The position numbers were made by a program, and so were the translations under genes. A DNA stretch of 64,000 nt. Origin: Microglena sp. YARC (Eukaryota; Chlorophyta; Chlorophyceae; Chlamydomonadales; Chlamydomonadaceae). The stretch lies in contig CM039463.1 of assembly GCA_022414725.1 (NCBI GenBank), positions 57,695,837 to 57,759,836 on the forward strand, written 5' to 3'. The notes under the pieces are model-generated. The model was not told the DNA's origin. It was given only the letters and a program-made list of their open reading frames with translations, and searched no databases. Each line of letters begins with the position of its first letter. The first letter of the stretch is position 1. Positions 9,822 to 19,745 of this stretch are shown in pieces.

Positions 9822-9910
9822 GGGCGCACACTAGTAGGACACGCTCTTCACCATGACTTGGAGGCACTGAAGCTTGATCACCCCAGGATAGCCATTCGAG
9901 ACACTGCTGG
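9822..9910 (+). CDS. REXO4-like exonuclease, exon with Exo II motif
   Basis: Acceptor TTGCAG precedes it and donor GTGAGT follows. The frame encodes GRTLVGHALHHDLEAL, then LDHPRIAIRDTAG. The GHALHxDL block carrying the catalytic Asp of motif Exo II and the following DHP-x-IRDT segment are hallmarks of REXO4 and related DEDDh RNA exonucleases. This exon looks intact. Its phase and position fit between the exons at 9254 and 11526. Confidence 0.75.
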
Positions 9911-9956
9911 GTGAGTAGAGTGGGCTTATGCATTGAAGTTACATTTTTTATGAGTC

Positions 9957-10654
9957 AGGTTGTCAAGGTCGTGTGGTGGCAATAATCGTACGACAATGAT
10001 AACGGCGTTTGTGTGCTTGTAGTAGGGTTGTTAAGGACAATATCGTGTGGTGGCAATAATCGTACGATAATGATAACGTCGTTTGTGTGCTGGTAGTAGG
10101 GTTGTCAAGGACAATATCGTGTGGTGGCAATAATCGTACGACAATGATAACGGCGTTTGTGTGCTTGTAGTAGGGTTGTTAAGGACAATATCGTGTGGTG
10201 GCAATAATCGTACGACAATGATAACGGCGTTTGTGTGCTGGTAGTAGGGTTGTTAAAGACGATATCGTGTGGTGGCAATAATCGTATATATACGATAACA
10301 ACATATATGTGGTTGTAGTAGGGTTGTCAAGGACGATATTGCGTGGTGAGCTGTTGAGGATTTCTGTACCGAACGATACATCAAACAATATCGCCCGATA
10401 ATGTTGAGAACAGGAAGATAGTTACAACCCTTATGATATGTGTCATAAACGTGCGCTTCCTACCTTCTTTAATCTTGGTGGAAGAACGATTGATTCGGAT
10501 TTGGAAGGTTACATACTCAGGGGTATGTTTTTTCTGTGTGTAAGACCCTGCAGCGGCATAGCTGTCCTAAACGACATGGAAGGGTGCCAGTGTCGGCCTG
10601 GTTTCAAGATGATCGATCGATATCGCACAACGTATTGTACCTGACAACCCTATG
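9957..10654. repeat. 74-bp tandem repeat inside a hAT-like terminal-repeat element
   Basis: About 5.5 copies of a 74-bp unit (GGGTTGTTAAGGACAATATC, GGCAATAATCGTACGA, AACGGCGTTTGTGTG) occupy 9957-10350, inside the intron of the REXO4-like gene. Each unit begins with GGGTTGTCAA, resembling the end of the 500-bp MITE at 27775. The segment closes with CCTGACAACCC at about 10644-10654, so the whole may be one element with an internally amplified end. Confidence 0.65.
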
Positions 10655-11525
10655 AACATGCACTTCATTATTAGAACTCACAGATATCCTCCCCTCATGC
10701 AGGAGGTGCCAAGGCCACAGAATTTTCAGTCAGGCCGGTCGATTGTTTCTAAGAACGGGGCTGTAATGGCATGTAACTAGGCGATATTAAATGTGACTTT
10801 TCAGGTCATTCTGAGCACCTCATTTAGGGGGGGGGAAGGGGGGGTCAGCCCTCATTTGGTTTTTTGCTAACTTTGTACTCAGACCTCCAAATGAAATTCT
10901 GAGACCACCTATAAGTAGGCATAGGTAAGGGTAGTCTATTGGCACCACTTTGGACCTCATGCAATAAGTTTTTACCCCCCCCAAACCCAAACCCAACCCC
11001 AGCCCAGAGTATGAGAGGGTATGGGTTGATAATATGGGTGGGTTTTGACTATCACACAATCCCTATGTGGAAATTCTGAGGATGCCATTGTGTGCCATAC
11101 TGTAACCCCCCAGAATCCATATCTAAGTATTTCAACAAGGGGTCATTTCTATTAAGGGGGGGGGGGGGGGGGGGGGTGGGGGGCGGGGGGGGGGGTAGCC
11201 TCCCCAGGTTTTTTATGCGTGGTGTGGCCTATCTTTTTTTTCTACTCCCGCCTCATGCGATATATAGCCCTTTGTATAAAGCCTAGGCCTGACCTCCTGA
11301 CCTCCTGACCTTCCCCCCTTCCTCCCTTTTGATCTTCTTCCATTGCAGGTTTCCTCCCTTCATGCGATCTACAGCTCCCAGTAGACCGCATGAGGGCAGA
11401 ATGAGCCCCAAGCCCTCCTGACCTTCTGGCCTCCTTACCTCCCTACCTGCTTACCTCCCTACCTTCTGACCTCCTTACCTACCTCCCTTTGTACCTTCTG
11501 ACCTTTATACCTTTTTCCATTGCAG
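10655..11525. other. Intron sequence with G tracts and pyrimidine-rich repeats
   Basis: Long G-rich tract at about 11157-11196. A CCTGACCTCCTTACC-type pyrimidine array fills about 11284-11515. The sequence TATCCTCCC-TCATG occurs three times (about 10685, 11351, 11527), the last two after CCATTGCAG, so acceptor plus exon start has been duplicated. Confidence 0.55.
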
Positions 11526-11688
11526 ATATCCTCCCCTCATGTGGTGAAGAGCCAATGAAAGGAAGCTTAGACCCCAGACCCTGAAGCGCATCTGTGCAGA
11601 GCACCTCGGCCTCACCATCCAGGAGGGGGAGCAAAGTCCTATAGATGATGCTTGTGCAGCGTTGTACATCTACCACAAGTTGAAGGGG
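11526..11688 (+). pseudogene. REXO4-like exonuclease, exon with Exo III region, altered catalytic residue
   Basis: The frame reads ANERKLRPQTLKRICAEHL, then GLTIQEGEQSPIDDACAAL and YIYHKLKG, ending at donor GTGAGT. This corresponds to the Exo III region of REXO4, where the family has His-x4-Asp. The Asp is present (PIDDA), but the His position is Gln (CAA at 11632-11634). The frame also has a TGA just upstream (about 11543), so the exon start is unresolved or broken. Together with the stop at 9273 this suggests a decayed gene. Confidence 0.6.
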
Positions 11689-11741
11689 GTGAGTGAATTT
11701 CTATGTCTTGGTTCTGGAGTTATCATTTATTGTCAATCCGC

Positions 11742-11795
11742 TTTAGTGGGAGGCCGCCATCAAGACTGAGACTCTGAATAAGAGCGCCCAGGCAC
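11742..11795 (+). pseudogene. Duplicate remnant of the REXO4-like terminal exon
   Basis: After TTTAG the sequence encodes WEAAIKTETLNK, closely matching EWEEAIKTTTL of the exon at 11880. The Glu codon (GAG) at the start corresponds to TAG here. It sits in the intron between the exons at 11526 and 11880. Confidence 0.5.
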
Positions 11796-11879
11796 TGACC
11801 CCTAACCCAAACACCCAAACATAAACATAATACCCACACCAACTCTAACCACCACACCCACGCCACCTTGAACCTGCAG

Positions 11880-12077
11880 GAGTGGGAGGAGGCCATCAAA
11901 ACTACAACTCTGATTTTTTTTGGTAGAACAGTGCGGAAGGCAGCTAAAGCAGATCGCAAAGCTGTAGCCACCACGGCGGCAGCGCCACGAGTAGCGTGCA
12001 TGGGAAAGTCAAACAAGTGCATGGAGGAGAGGAGCAGCAGTAATCAAACAGGTCCTGCCTTTTCAAATGTATTTTAG
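11880..12077 (+). CDS. REXO4-like exonuclease, terminal exon
   Basis: The acceptor CTGCAG joins in phase with the exon ending at 11688. The frame EWEEAIKTTTL matches the KKEWE end of the exonuclease fold and continues as a basic tail (VRKAAKADRKAVATTAAAP) to TAG at 12075-12077. A basic C-terminal extension would suit a nucleolar RNA-processing enzyme, but this is inference. Confidence 0.55.
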   Translation, partial: EWEEAIKTTTLIFFGRTVRKAAKADRKAVATTAAAPRVACMGKSNKCMEERSSSNQTGPAFSNVF

Positions 12078-12336
12078 AGTCAAGGGGTAGCCACTTATGC
12101 TAAAGGGACTTGTTCAACCATAATCAATCTAGATACACTCTAGATTTCCAGGAAGGGCTAATGAAAAAAGCACTATATATATATTAAAACATGCGATTCC
12201 GGGCCAACCGCTTGGCGGAGGCGGTGTAGGGGCGGGGGGGCGATTTCCAGGAGGGGCCTAATGAATAATCACTTTATCTACGGGTACCCCCCCCCCCCCC
12301 CCCCAAATTAAGCATGATTAGGATAGTACATACTGC
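12078..12336. repeat. D copy 4 and C14 tract
   Basis: The D copy spans about 12073-12172, overlapping the end of the terminal exon above. A C14 run lies near 12290-12304. No gene. Confidence 0.6.
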
Positions 12337-12510
12337 CTAAGCGTAGGGAACGGCAGTATGATATCATGTCATCATATGATGCCAGCAGTCTGACTAGGCT
12401 AAAACTACCATTTATATACAATATCATGTGATGCAATTTGCATGATATCATGTGATACCGGTATCATACTCGCCTTAGGTCAACATCATATGATATGCTG
12501 GTCTCTACCT
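12337..12510 (-). mobile_element. Palindrome-rich MITE-like element (family E), copy 2
   Basis: Reverse complement homologue of 916-1056. It begins TAGGGAACGGCAGTATGATA and ends ATCATATGATATGCTGG, with several TGATATCA palindromes and a slightly longer centre. Confidence 0.7.
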
Positions 12511-12515
12511 ATATG

Positions 12516-12632
12516 TAGGGTTGTCAATATCGTACTGATCCCCAAGATGATCGGGCATTTTATCGTATGATAAAGCACCATATATCGTACGATATTTTTA
12601 TATGTTGTACAATATTGTACTTGACTACCCCA
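12516..12632. mobile_element. 117-bp hAT-like MITE
   Basis: Ends TAGGGTTGTCAA and TTGACTACCCCA are imperfect inverted repeats and resemble the perfect ends of the 500-bp MITE at 27775. The 8-bp flanks CCTATATG and CATAAATG match at 6 of 8 positions, consistent with a decayed 8-bp target duplication. The interior has ATCGTACGATA-type palindromes. Confidence 0.65.
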
Positions 12633-12908
12633 CATAAATGCAAACCTCAAGCTTATGTTGTAGCTATTTTGCGGATGATTTGAATTTGGATTGTTCAAAA
12701 CAGGTTGTAAGTCATACTTAGTACCTCCACTTTGGCCTGACAATTCTAAGCATTGTCGTAAATCTTACCTGAACAAGTAAAGCGGTAATATGACCTTCCG
12801 ACCTGTTTAATTACAATCAAACAATCCCTGAGCCCCCCCAAACCCCCCAATCCCTGAGCCCCCCCAAACATCAAACAATCCCTGAACTGCTATCATACAT
12901 ACTGTGTG

Positions 12909-13130
12909 TATGTTGTTACAGTCCAGGGGTAGCCAAATAGACTAAAGGGACTTCCCCCACCATGATATCAGGAGGGACTAAACAGAATAATCACCAATGA
13001 AGGTAATGATAACGCCTGGTGGGAGACGTGGTGTTAAGGGAGCCCGTCGTACGCGGTGGGGGCGGTCTAATCACTAATCACCAATGAAATGAACCTCAAA
13101 CAATCGTTTTACCGAAGGAGGGCCTGTCTC
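12909..13130 (+). repeat. Dispersed repeat D, full-length copy with nested SINE fragment
   Basis: Starts GTTGTTACAGTCCAGGGG and ends GGAGGGCCTGTCTCCGTGAG. A minus-strand SINE A tail fragment (12999-13070) is inserted in it, with ATCACCAATGAA sequence on both sides. Confidence 0.7.
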
Positions 13131-13199
13131 CGTGAGACAGCGATATTTAAAAAATTGGTTTGTGATAAAGTTTGCACTACTTACTAACGTCCTTGCAGG

Positions 13200-13740
13200 C
13201 AAAGGTGGGAATGCATGTCCCGTTGACCCCTTGAAGGAGCGGAAGTCACTTATCCACAGCCTGTACTACGTCCACTATATGAGGATGGCATTGGTCGCAT
13301 TGGGCGACACCATGTGCATTGGGTTGGCGGGCACCTTATTGAAGGCTGAGTTAGAGACGCGACTACTATCCATTGAGATGCCCATCGATCACCTAAAGAG
13401 CATTGTTGCTCCTTTTAGAAAGGAAGCTGCAAAGGAAAGGGCAAATAAAAAAGCAGCCAAAGCGTCAAGAAAGCTGCAGGCAACCCAGGGCAAGCGGGAT
13501 GACATAGAGGTAGGAGACGATGATCAGCCTGAAGCCAAGGCAGCTAGGACAATCCCTGGCTCCGATCCTACCTCCATGTTGCATGTCTGTATGCATGCTT
13601 CATCCCAACCTCCATCGAGAACAAGGGGATCTGGGGGAAGCTCTGAGTTACATAGAAAGTCAATTTTTGGCATATTTTCGGCCTGTGGAGGCAGTTGGGC
13701 TGTGTTACGTGTGTTCAAAATGCCCTCAGCAGGCCCCTAA
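13200..13740 (+). CDS. Unrecognised exon-like open frame
   Basis: An acceptor-like TCCTTGCAG is followed by an open frame starting GKGGNACPVDPLKERKSL, with LYYVHYMRMALVALGDTM and IGLAGTLLKAELETRLL, then a basic coiled stretch (KEAAKERANKKAAKASRK) and an acidic stretch. Composition up to about 13560 looks coding; beyond that it does not. No domain is recognised. It could be a host exon or a fragment of a transposase-type protein. Confidence 0.4.
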
Positions 13741-14287
13741 TGCCTGCATGTGAAACATGGAGTGATTTGCCGCATTCATGGGCCTCCCATCAGTATGGTT
13801 AGACCATTCGTGTGTCAATTATTACCATAAGCACACAATTTTGACTCGTTTTCGGCCTGAGTAGGCACACGGGTCGCGTTATTGTTAACGGTGTGACCCT
13901 TGCAGGTCTCCAGTACCTGCATGTGACTTATTGAGTGAGTGGCCAAAGTCTTGGGCTACTTGTCCTTCTGGCACAACATTTGTGGGCCCTTAAAGTAGGC
14001 TATGTACCCTCAAAATGGGTCAAAAACTGGTTTTAGGCATGCTTGCCAAAAAATGCCAAACTTTACTAGTGTCATGTAATTATTTTTTACTTTCTACCAT
14101 TTTTTCAGGTCAAAATCTCTCGGCACTTTGATTTTTACCAGTTGTTTGGGTCATTTGGCTCCCCTTCAGATTAAATTCAGGTCCCAATTTCCGTTATTTT
14201 ATTTATTTTTATTTTTAAGATGAGGCGAACCATATTCCCAGAGCTGTTCCGATGTTGATGAGGTCACTTTTGTCTAATGCAAAGCCG
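13741..14287. other. No recognisable feature
   Basis: AT-moderate intergenic sequence without repeat partners in the window. Confidence 0.5.
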
Positions 14288-14736
14288 CTACCAGGGGTGT
14301 ACTGCTTCTGTTTTCGTTGTTTTACATGTACGTTACAGTCCAAGGGTGTACTGCTTGTGTTTTGTGTTACATGTATGTTACAGCCCAGGGGGTAGCCAAT
14401 TAGGCTAAATGGACTTGACCAAACTCAAATGATCAAGATAATTATTTACTACCAGGATGGGCTATAACAAGCACTCTATGCCCTGGTCCGCAGACATGCA
14501 GCAGGTTCTAGGCAGCTTTTATAAGACATGTAGCAGATGTAGCAGATTCTATGTAGCTTCTATAAAAGACATAGACATTTAGCAGATTCTATGTAGCTTC
14601 TATAAAGCATGTTAAAATGCAGCAGATTCTAGGTATCTGTATATAAGAACAGAAAGAGCAATGTAAGCTACGCCCTACACCCATGTCCTCATGTGAATTT
14701 GTGAATATGTCTCATATTCAAAAATAAATGCCTGCA
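14288..14736 (+). repeat. Second copy of the 1-1310 block
   Basis: Order matches 500-1310: two decayed 45-bp units, a D copy (14376-14478), then the AGCAGATTCTA and TAGCTTCTATAAA repeats and the lead into the CDKC exon. The SINE A copy at 650, the E element and the minus-strand SINE of the first block are missing here. Confidence 0.75.
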
Positions 14737-14945
14737 GGATAAGTGCTTCTTGAGCAAGGCCCATGCTTCCCAATGGGCGGACGTGGGTCAGGGGATGAGC
14801 GGAGGAGGAGCGCAGCGGCAGCAGCAGCAGCAGCAGTGGGGAGGTGGCTCAGGACAGGCGCCAGCGGACGCACCCCCCAGAGGGATGGACCGGGCAGGGG
14901 CGTGGCCGAGGCCCCCTGCGGGGCAGGGTGGCGGGAGCACACGGA
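14737..14945 (+). pseudogene. Degraded second copy of the CDKC tail exon
   Basis: After CTGCAG the sequence resembles 1457 onward (GATAAGTGCTTCTTGAGC). The conserved SHEF-basic segment is deleted, and the match resumes at polyGln (about 14818-14838) and continues with GGACAGGCGCCAGCGGACGC and GGGCAGGGGCGTGGCCG. The family-defining residues are lost, so it is a pseudogene copy. Confidence 0.7.
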
Positions 14946-15256
14946 CCACCACCTCTGGCGCCCTACCCCCTCCACCCTTGCCGAGCACCCTACCACCCCT
15001 GCCACCCCTACCCCTACCCACCCCAACCCCCACCCCCTCCCACCCCAGGCCGAAACACCTACCATACCCGCCACCTCTACCCTACCCATCCACCCCACCA
15101 CCTACTCCTACCCTACCCTACCCCTACCTCTACCCCTCCCCCCCCCACCCCCAGGCAAACACCCTACCACCCCTGCCCACCCCCACCCCCACCCCTGCCC
15201 TCCACCACCAGGGCCGAAACACCCTACCACCCCTGCCACCCTACCCCTACCCACCC
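14946..15256. repeat. CCCTACC / CACCCC low-complexity tract
   Basis: About 300 bp of C-rich, A/T-poor sequence built from CTACCACCCCTGCC-type units. Open in several frames only because of composition. Confidence 0.8.
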
Positions 15257-15556
15257 AATGATTTGCTGAGATAATTTAACAAACCCTCGCACTCACTGTT
15301 TCCTTTTGGGGCTACGCATAGCAGCTACCAGGCAGCGGCTGGTTTGTGCTGGGAGACCCACTTCCATGGGTGAGAAACAAGGGCACTTGGCTTGGCACCA
15401 AACTGGCCAGTCCTGGGGCGCTGTTTATTGTCGGGAGACCCACTTCCATGGGTGAGGAAAAAGGGCTGTTGGCTTGGCACAAAACTGGCCAGGCCTGGGC
15501 CGCTGGTTTGTGTCGGGAGTCCCCCTTCCATGGGCGAAAGACTGGAAATCCTTCAT
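15257..15556. repeat. Family C arm and 78-bp tandem repeat (3 copies)
   Basis: A family C left arm (GGGGCTACGCATAGCAGCTA, about 15308) is followed by three copies of a 78-bp unit containing GGGAGACCCACTTCCATGGG, TTGGCTTGGCAC and AACTGGCCAG. Confidence 0.75.
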
Positions 15557-15557
15557 A

Positions 15558-15793
15558 GCTTTTTTTTCAGCTGCGAGCAGCAGCTTCTAGGCAGCTCCCT
15601 GAGCCAGCCACCTGGCTAAGCCCCAAGATTTCAGCAGTTCTTGTGTCAGACTCAAGATGCATGAGGTTAAGTTAGGCTTGCCTTTTTTATTACTTGCACT
15701 TTTTAGATAAAATAAAACTACTTAGTGTATGGCTGAATAGCCAGTCAGGGGAGCTGCCTGGAAGCTGCTGCTCTTAGCTGAAAAAGAAAAGCT
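15558..15793. mobile_element. Foldback MITE-like element (family C), copy with long arms
   Basis: Left arm AGCTTTTTTTTCAGCTGCGA then GCAGCAGCTTCTAGGCAGCT. The right arm is its near inverse (GAGCTGCCTGGAAGCTGCTG then AGCTGAAAAAGAAAAGCT). Arms of about 45 bp enclose about 140 bp of non-coding sequence. Confidence 0.75.
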
Positions 15794-16269
15794 ATTCAAT
15801 CCTTTCACCCACAAACAGCAAGGCAGAAGGGCTCGCTTGCCACAGTGAAGCGAACGCGTTACATAATCAATAACTATGTACTAGATTATCTAAACGTGCA
15901 CAATTAATTTTTGGTAGCACGAACTCAGGTCTCCCTGTCGGTGAAATGATTGTTTTGGGGGTCAGTTCACAGTCCTTTTTCTGTATAGGTCCCCTCCTGA
16001 TATGCATGGTTGGACAATCCCTTTAGCCCCGTTTGGCTACCTGGACTGTAACAACATACACAACCAGGGTTGTTTCTAAATCCCTATGTGAAAGTTAACG
16101 TGACACACGCACAGCCCCCCACCCACACACGAGCATCCACACCCAAACAGTCACGCACGTCTATTGCAAAATCGGCGAACTGTCAAAATATGCTTGGAAA
16201 CAGGTACTCACCCTTCTGGTGAGTGCGTGTTTTTTAACTTTGTCACATAGACACATATTGAATTGAACT
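15794..16269. repeat. Intergenic with inverted D copy
   Basis: A near full-length minus-strand D copy occupies about 15913-16056 (GTAGCACGAAC to CTGGACTGTAACAACATAC). The rest has no recognisable feature. Confidence 0.65.
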
Positions 16270-17265
16270 TTGTCACATAGACACATTGATATTCTCACCC
16301 ACCTGTTTGATTCTCTTGTACAACCTATCCTGAATTTTGGCTGTGAGGTGTGAGCTCCTTCTATTCTGAACAACACACTTATCTCAAATGACCATGCTTG
16401 TGAGAAAGGGCATAGAGGTATACTTAAACAAATGTTGGGTGTTGCCACTCACTACATCTAATATTATCAATGGAAGAGCTGGGTAGAACCCCGTTGTGTT
16501 TTGCTTGGCTTAAACAAGCTTTGCGCTTCTGGAACAAGGACCATAGATAAAGAACTGGGGATCTCTCATTTAGAATGGCTCTTGAGGAATCTTTTGATTC
16601 CAACACTGGCTGGGTTTATGACTTACGTTGTGCTCTCCACAAGCTAGGATCCAGTAAAAACCTCAACATTTTGTAGGCTGTCGATGTCGAAGGTATTATG
16701 TCTGAAGTTTTTGAGTCATGGAGGTTTAAGTGCCCAAGTGACACCAATGCAGTCAGAGACATCCCTGATGAGAGAAGGGTTGGCTTTAAACGCCTCCGAT
16801 ACCAGAACTGGTTCGCAGCCAACAGCAATGATGAGACTGGCTTGATTCCCTTTACATCTGCCTTACATAAGCATTCATCAGATTCGTTATATAGCACAGT
16901 TTAGAATGGGTTCCCATTGGCTGAACACAGAAAGAATGAGGGTGGTGGATAGAGCACACATCCCTCGCTCAATGAGACACTGTCAAATGTGTGGGTTCCA
17001 AAAACCTGAGGATGAAATGCATATGTTTGAGTGCCCTTTTTATAATGATATTCGCCTCCGCCACCAGAAGCTGTTTACAGATATTTATAGGCATGTCCAT
17101 GAGGATACCGACTTAAATGTATGGAATTTGGAATTCTGCGATTCCACATTTAGAACCTTTATGAATGGAAATGGCACTAGGGCTTTTTGGAGCAACCTAG
17201 CCGACTATCTTTCTACTTGTAGAAGAGTAAGACAGGAAGCCCTGGACTGCTTAGTGGCACCGTAA
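16270..17265 (+). pseudogene. Non-LTR retrotransposon ORF2, C-terminal part, 5'-truncated
   Basis: The first piece (about 16285-16440) encodes HLFDSLVQPILNFGCEVW and LKQMLGVATHY, typical of the region just after the reverse transcriptase domain of LINE-type elements. Internal stops and a frameshift follow. A final open frame (about 16906-17265) carries CQMCGFQKPEDEMHMFEC, a CxxC...HxxxxC zinc-binding module common at the end of such ORF2 proteins, and ends LDCLVAP. The frame is broken between these parts. The same C-terminus is at 29131-29488. Confidence 0.75.
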
Positions 17266-17525
17266 TTTATTATCCCTTTTTTTCTTCTTGTGACTTCTCA
17301 TTTGTTAGCTTCTTACCTCCGCCACTGTGAGTGGTTGAGATCTGGGTCCTGCTCTATGGGGTTTAATACCTACGCCACCAAAACGGTGGTTGGGAGTTTG
17401 GTTTGTTTGTCCTCGACACCCCCCTGATGTAATGGGGATTTTTGCTTTGTGGGTGCTTTTCCTTTTTGTTTAAAGCACAGAGTCTCATACACCCTCGCGG
17501 TGTCAAGTAGACTTTAACATGTAAT
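17266..17525 (+). mobile_element. 3' UTR and tail of the non-LTR element
   Basis: It contains TTGCTTTGTGGGTGCTTTTC and CACAGAGTCTCATACACCCT, and ends at AACATGTAATGT. The same UTR is at 29489-29776 (+) and about 39365-39450 (-). Confidence 0.75.
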
Positions 17526-17552
17526 GTTAATGTCTTGGCCTAACCTGTACTT

Positions 17553-17662
17553 GAACTTGAACTTGATTACATACCAGTAGCCCCAGCCAGCAATTTGGCT
17601 GCTCGCCGTTTTCGGCAGAAGAAGAAATAAGCATTTGCTAGGGAAATGAAAATAATGCAAAT
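17553..17662 (-). repeat. Dispersed repeat F, copy 1
   Basis: Shares CTTGAACTTGAACTTG-TTAC, CAGCAATTTGGCTGCTCGCC, CGGCAG and GGAAATG with 27290-27410 and 36656-36785. The hexamer array could be the 3' end of a minus-strand retroelement. Confidence 0.6.
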
Positions 17663-19276
17663 GAAGTCCCCTGTAAACAGCTATGTATTCTAGATAACCC
17701 TCGTTCCTCTTACATTGTGCCTTGCATGGGCCCAAGTAGGTACATGTCTTGTTTGGTTAGGCTTTGTAATATCGCATGGTCTACGTATAAAACAAAATAC
17801 TACCGGTATGTGGATGTTTTGGTTTGATTGCATGGTCTATCAGCCTCCTGGCTGCTTACTGTCAGCAGGCCGAGTGAAGACGGGTAGTACATGTAATGGC
17901 TCATTAAACGTAGATTCTGGAAATCAAAGCAGATGTACTGGTCTCAGCAATCTTTCTTGAGGCTGTGGGGGGGGGGAGAGAGTGGAGGGAGGGAGGGGAG
18001 GGGGGGCAGAGCGCTGGTCCTTTGTACCTTACCCCGCGCTTACACTTATCCAACCTTCCTTGCACACTTAATGGATGTCGTCCGTATCTGATCGTAATCT
18101 CCTGGGTAGAAGGGAGCCAGCCATGGCTGCAGCCAACAAATATCCAGACATAGGAATCTTCCAACAACTATACCTTAGTGCGGTCCGACCATAGGAATCT
18201 CCTGGGTAGGAGGGAGCCAGCCGATGCTGCAGCCAACAAATATCCGACCATATCTTCCAACAACGATAGTACGGTAGCAATCCATTGAATTCCCGAGGGA
18301 TCACGAGTGACGTGAAAACATGAAACAGGTGAAACGGGGAGTATTGCGCTCCCGATTTGTTTGAAAGGTGGCACCGAACGAAAATTGAGTAGCGACGAGT
18401 AACGACCGCCAACTTATCGCAGGGACCGCGGTCAGGATAATCATACGACACAGTCATATGATTGCGGTTTTCATTTATGAAGTCATTTCTGAAGTCATTT
18501 ACGAAGTCTTTTATGAAGGCCCGTGGTCAGCTGTGTACCGTAGCTATGAAGTCATTTATGAAGTCATTTATGAAGGCCCGAGGTCAGCTCTGTAGCTCTG
18601 TAGTGTTTTCAAACCGTCGAAACCGCCAAAAAAATCTACTGCGGCACTTTCTTGACAGGAGGGACAGGTACGAATACGGAACCACGCGTGCCCGAGCCCG
18701 CGTGTGCGTGTGTGGTGTGCACCGTGGGCACTCCTGCCAGGCTGGCGTCAGTGCAACCTCCATACAGTGCAGGATCCGGGGTTGTCCAGATAAGATCATC
18801 ATAAGATATTATTGTCAAGAACGGTCGCGGTCGCAATCGATGGTCTCCGTACAATCTGGTTTGGGACTCTGAATGGTCTCCGTACAAAGGGTGCACACAA
18901 CTCGACGATATATCATACCATAATCGTTTTAAAGCAAGAAGAATATCAAATTATACAACAACAGAAGAACAAATCAATTTGCTCCCTTCTCTACTCTACA
19001 TACATTCTGCACGCGCCACTTGTCACGCTTGCCCCCCCCCCCCCCCCCCCCCCCCCCCCATCAAGGGACGATAGCCTGCTTACAGGTACGAAGTGACCCC
19101 AGCTCAATCCAAACTTCGATGTTTAGCCGGATTTTGTGCTGGTGACTGCTCTTTGCTTGCAAGCTTTCTTGCCTACAGCAGCATCGGACTCCTCTGATTC
19201 TCTATTCTTGCGCGCTTCGGCCATTCTATGGAAACTGGCCTGCTGTGTCATCGACTATCCTCATTTATGCTCGCAG
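17663..19276. other. Intergenic with short tandem duplications
   Basis: An approximately 85-bp direct duplication (AATCTCCTGGGTAG-AGGGAG, GCTGCAGCCAACAAATATCC) lies at 18095-18270. A 12-bp GAAGTCATTTAT array in two blocks lies at 18475-18600. A C28 run is at 19032-19059. No confident gene; a 5' exon of the gene beginning at 19277 may be hidden here. Confidence 0.55.
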
Positions 19277-19389
19277 GTATGATTTCCAGATCTACCCTTG
19301 TAGATGACGTCCAGATGCTAGGTTGGGATTTCCAGACGGTTCAAGAGTCTCTCTCAGAAGCGGAGCATTTGCTCGCAAACTACGTAAAG
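19277..19389 (+). CDS. Possible upstream exon of the hnRNP Q-acidic-domain-like gene
   Basis: A TCGCAG acceptor and a GTAAGG donor bound an open segment encoding STLVDDVQMLGWDFQTVQES, then LSEAEHLLANYVK. It ends in phase 0. Linkage to the exons downstream is by proximity and the absence of other genes, so it is tentative. No domain is recognised. Confidence 0.4.
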
Positions 19390-19624
19390 GTAAGGCGACC
19401 TCTGTTGTCCGTCCTCATACTTCAGTTTCTGTAGCTTTTTGACCAAGGCAAGCGAGAGCTATCTTGTGCTACCTATTTTGTCGCCAGCGAGCGCGCTAGC
19501 TCGACATTCTTTCTTTAGCTGACTGTCGGTAGTTGGAATACGAGTGGATGATGTGAAAATCTAGTTCGCAACTTCCCCCCCAAGATAAGAGTTGCCTTCA
19601 CCGATCCGCTCCTGCCTTTTGCAG

Positions 19625-19745
19625 CGATGCTTTAAGAATGGCATCGAGTGTCCTCCCCCCTGCAGCTCTACCCATCAGTTTAAAAAACTCGGTGTATCCA
19701 ATGGAGAGTACGGCAAGTCCGTTCACGGCCGATCTCCAAGGCGGC
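19625..19745 (+). CDS. Possible Cys-rich upstream exon
   Basis: After TTTTGCAG the frame reads RCFKNGIECPPPCSSTHQ then FKKLGVSNGEYGKS, resembling a Cys-rich (CXC-like) zinc-binding segment. The 3' splice boundary is unclear; a TAG follows at about 19761. Membership of the same gene is inferred. Confidence 0.35.
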
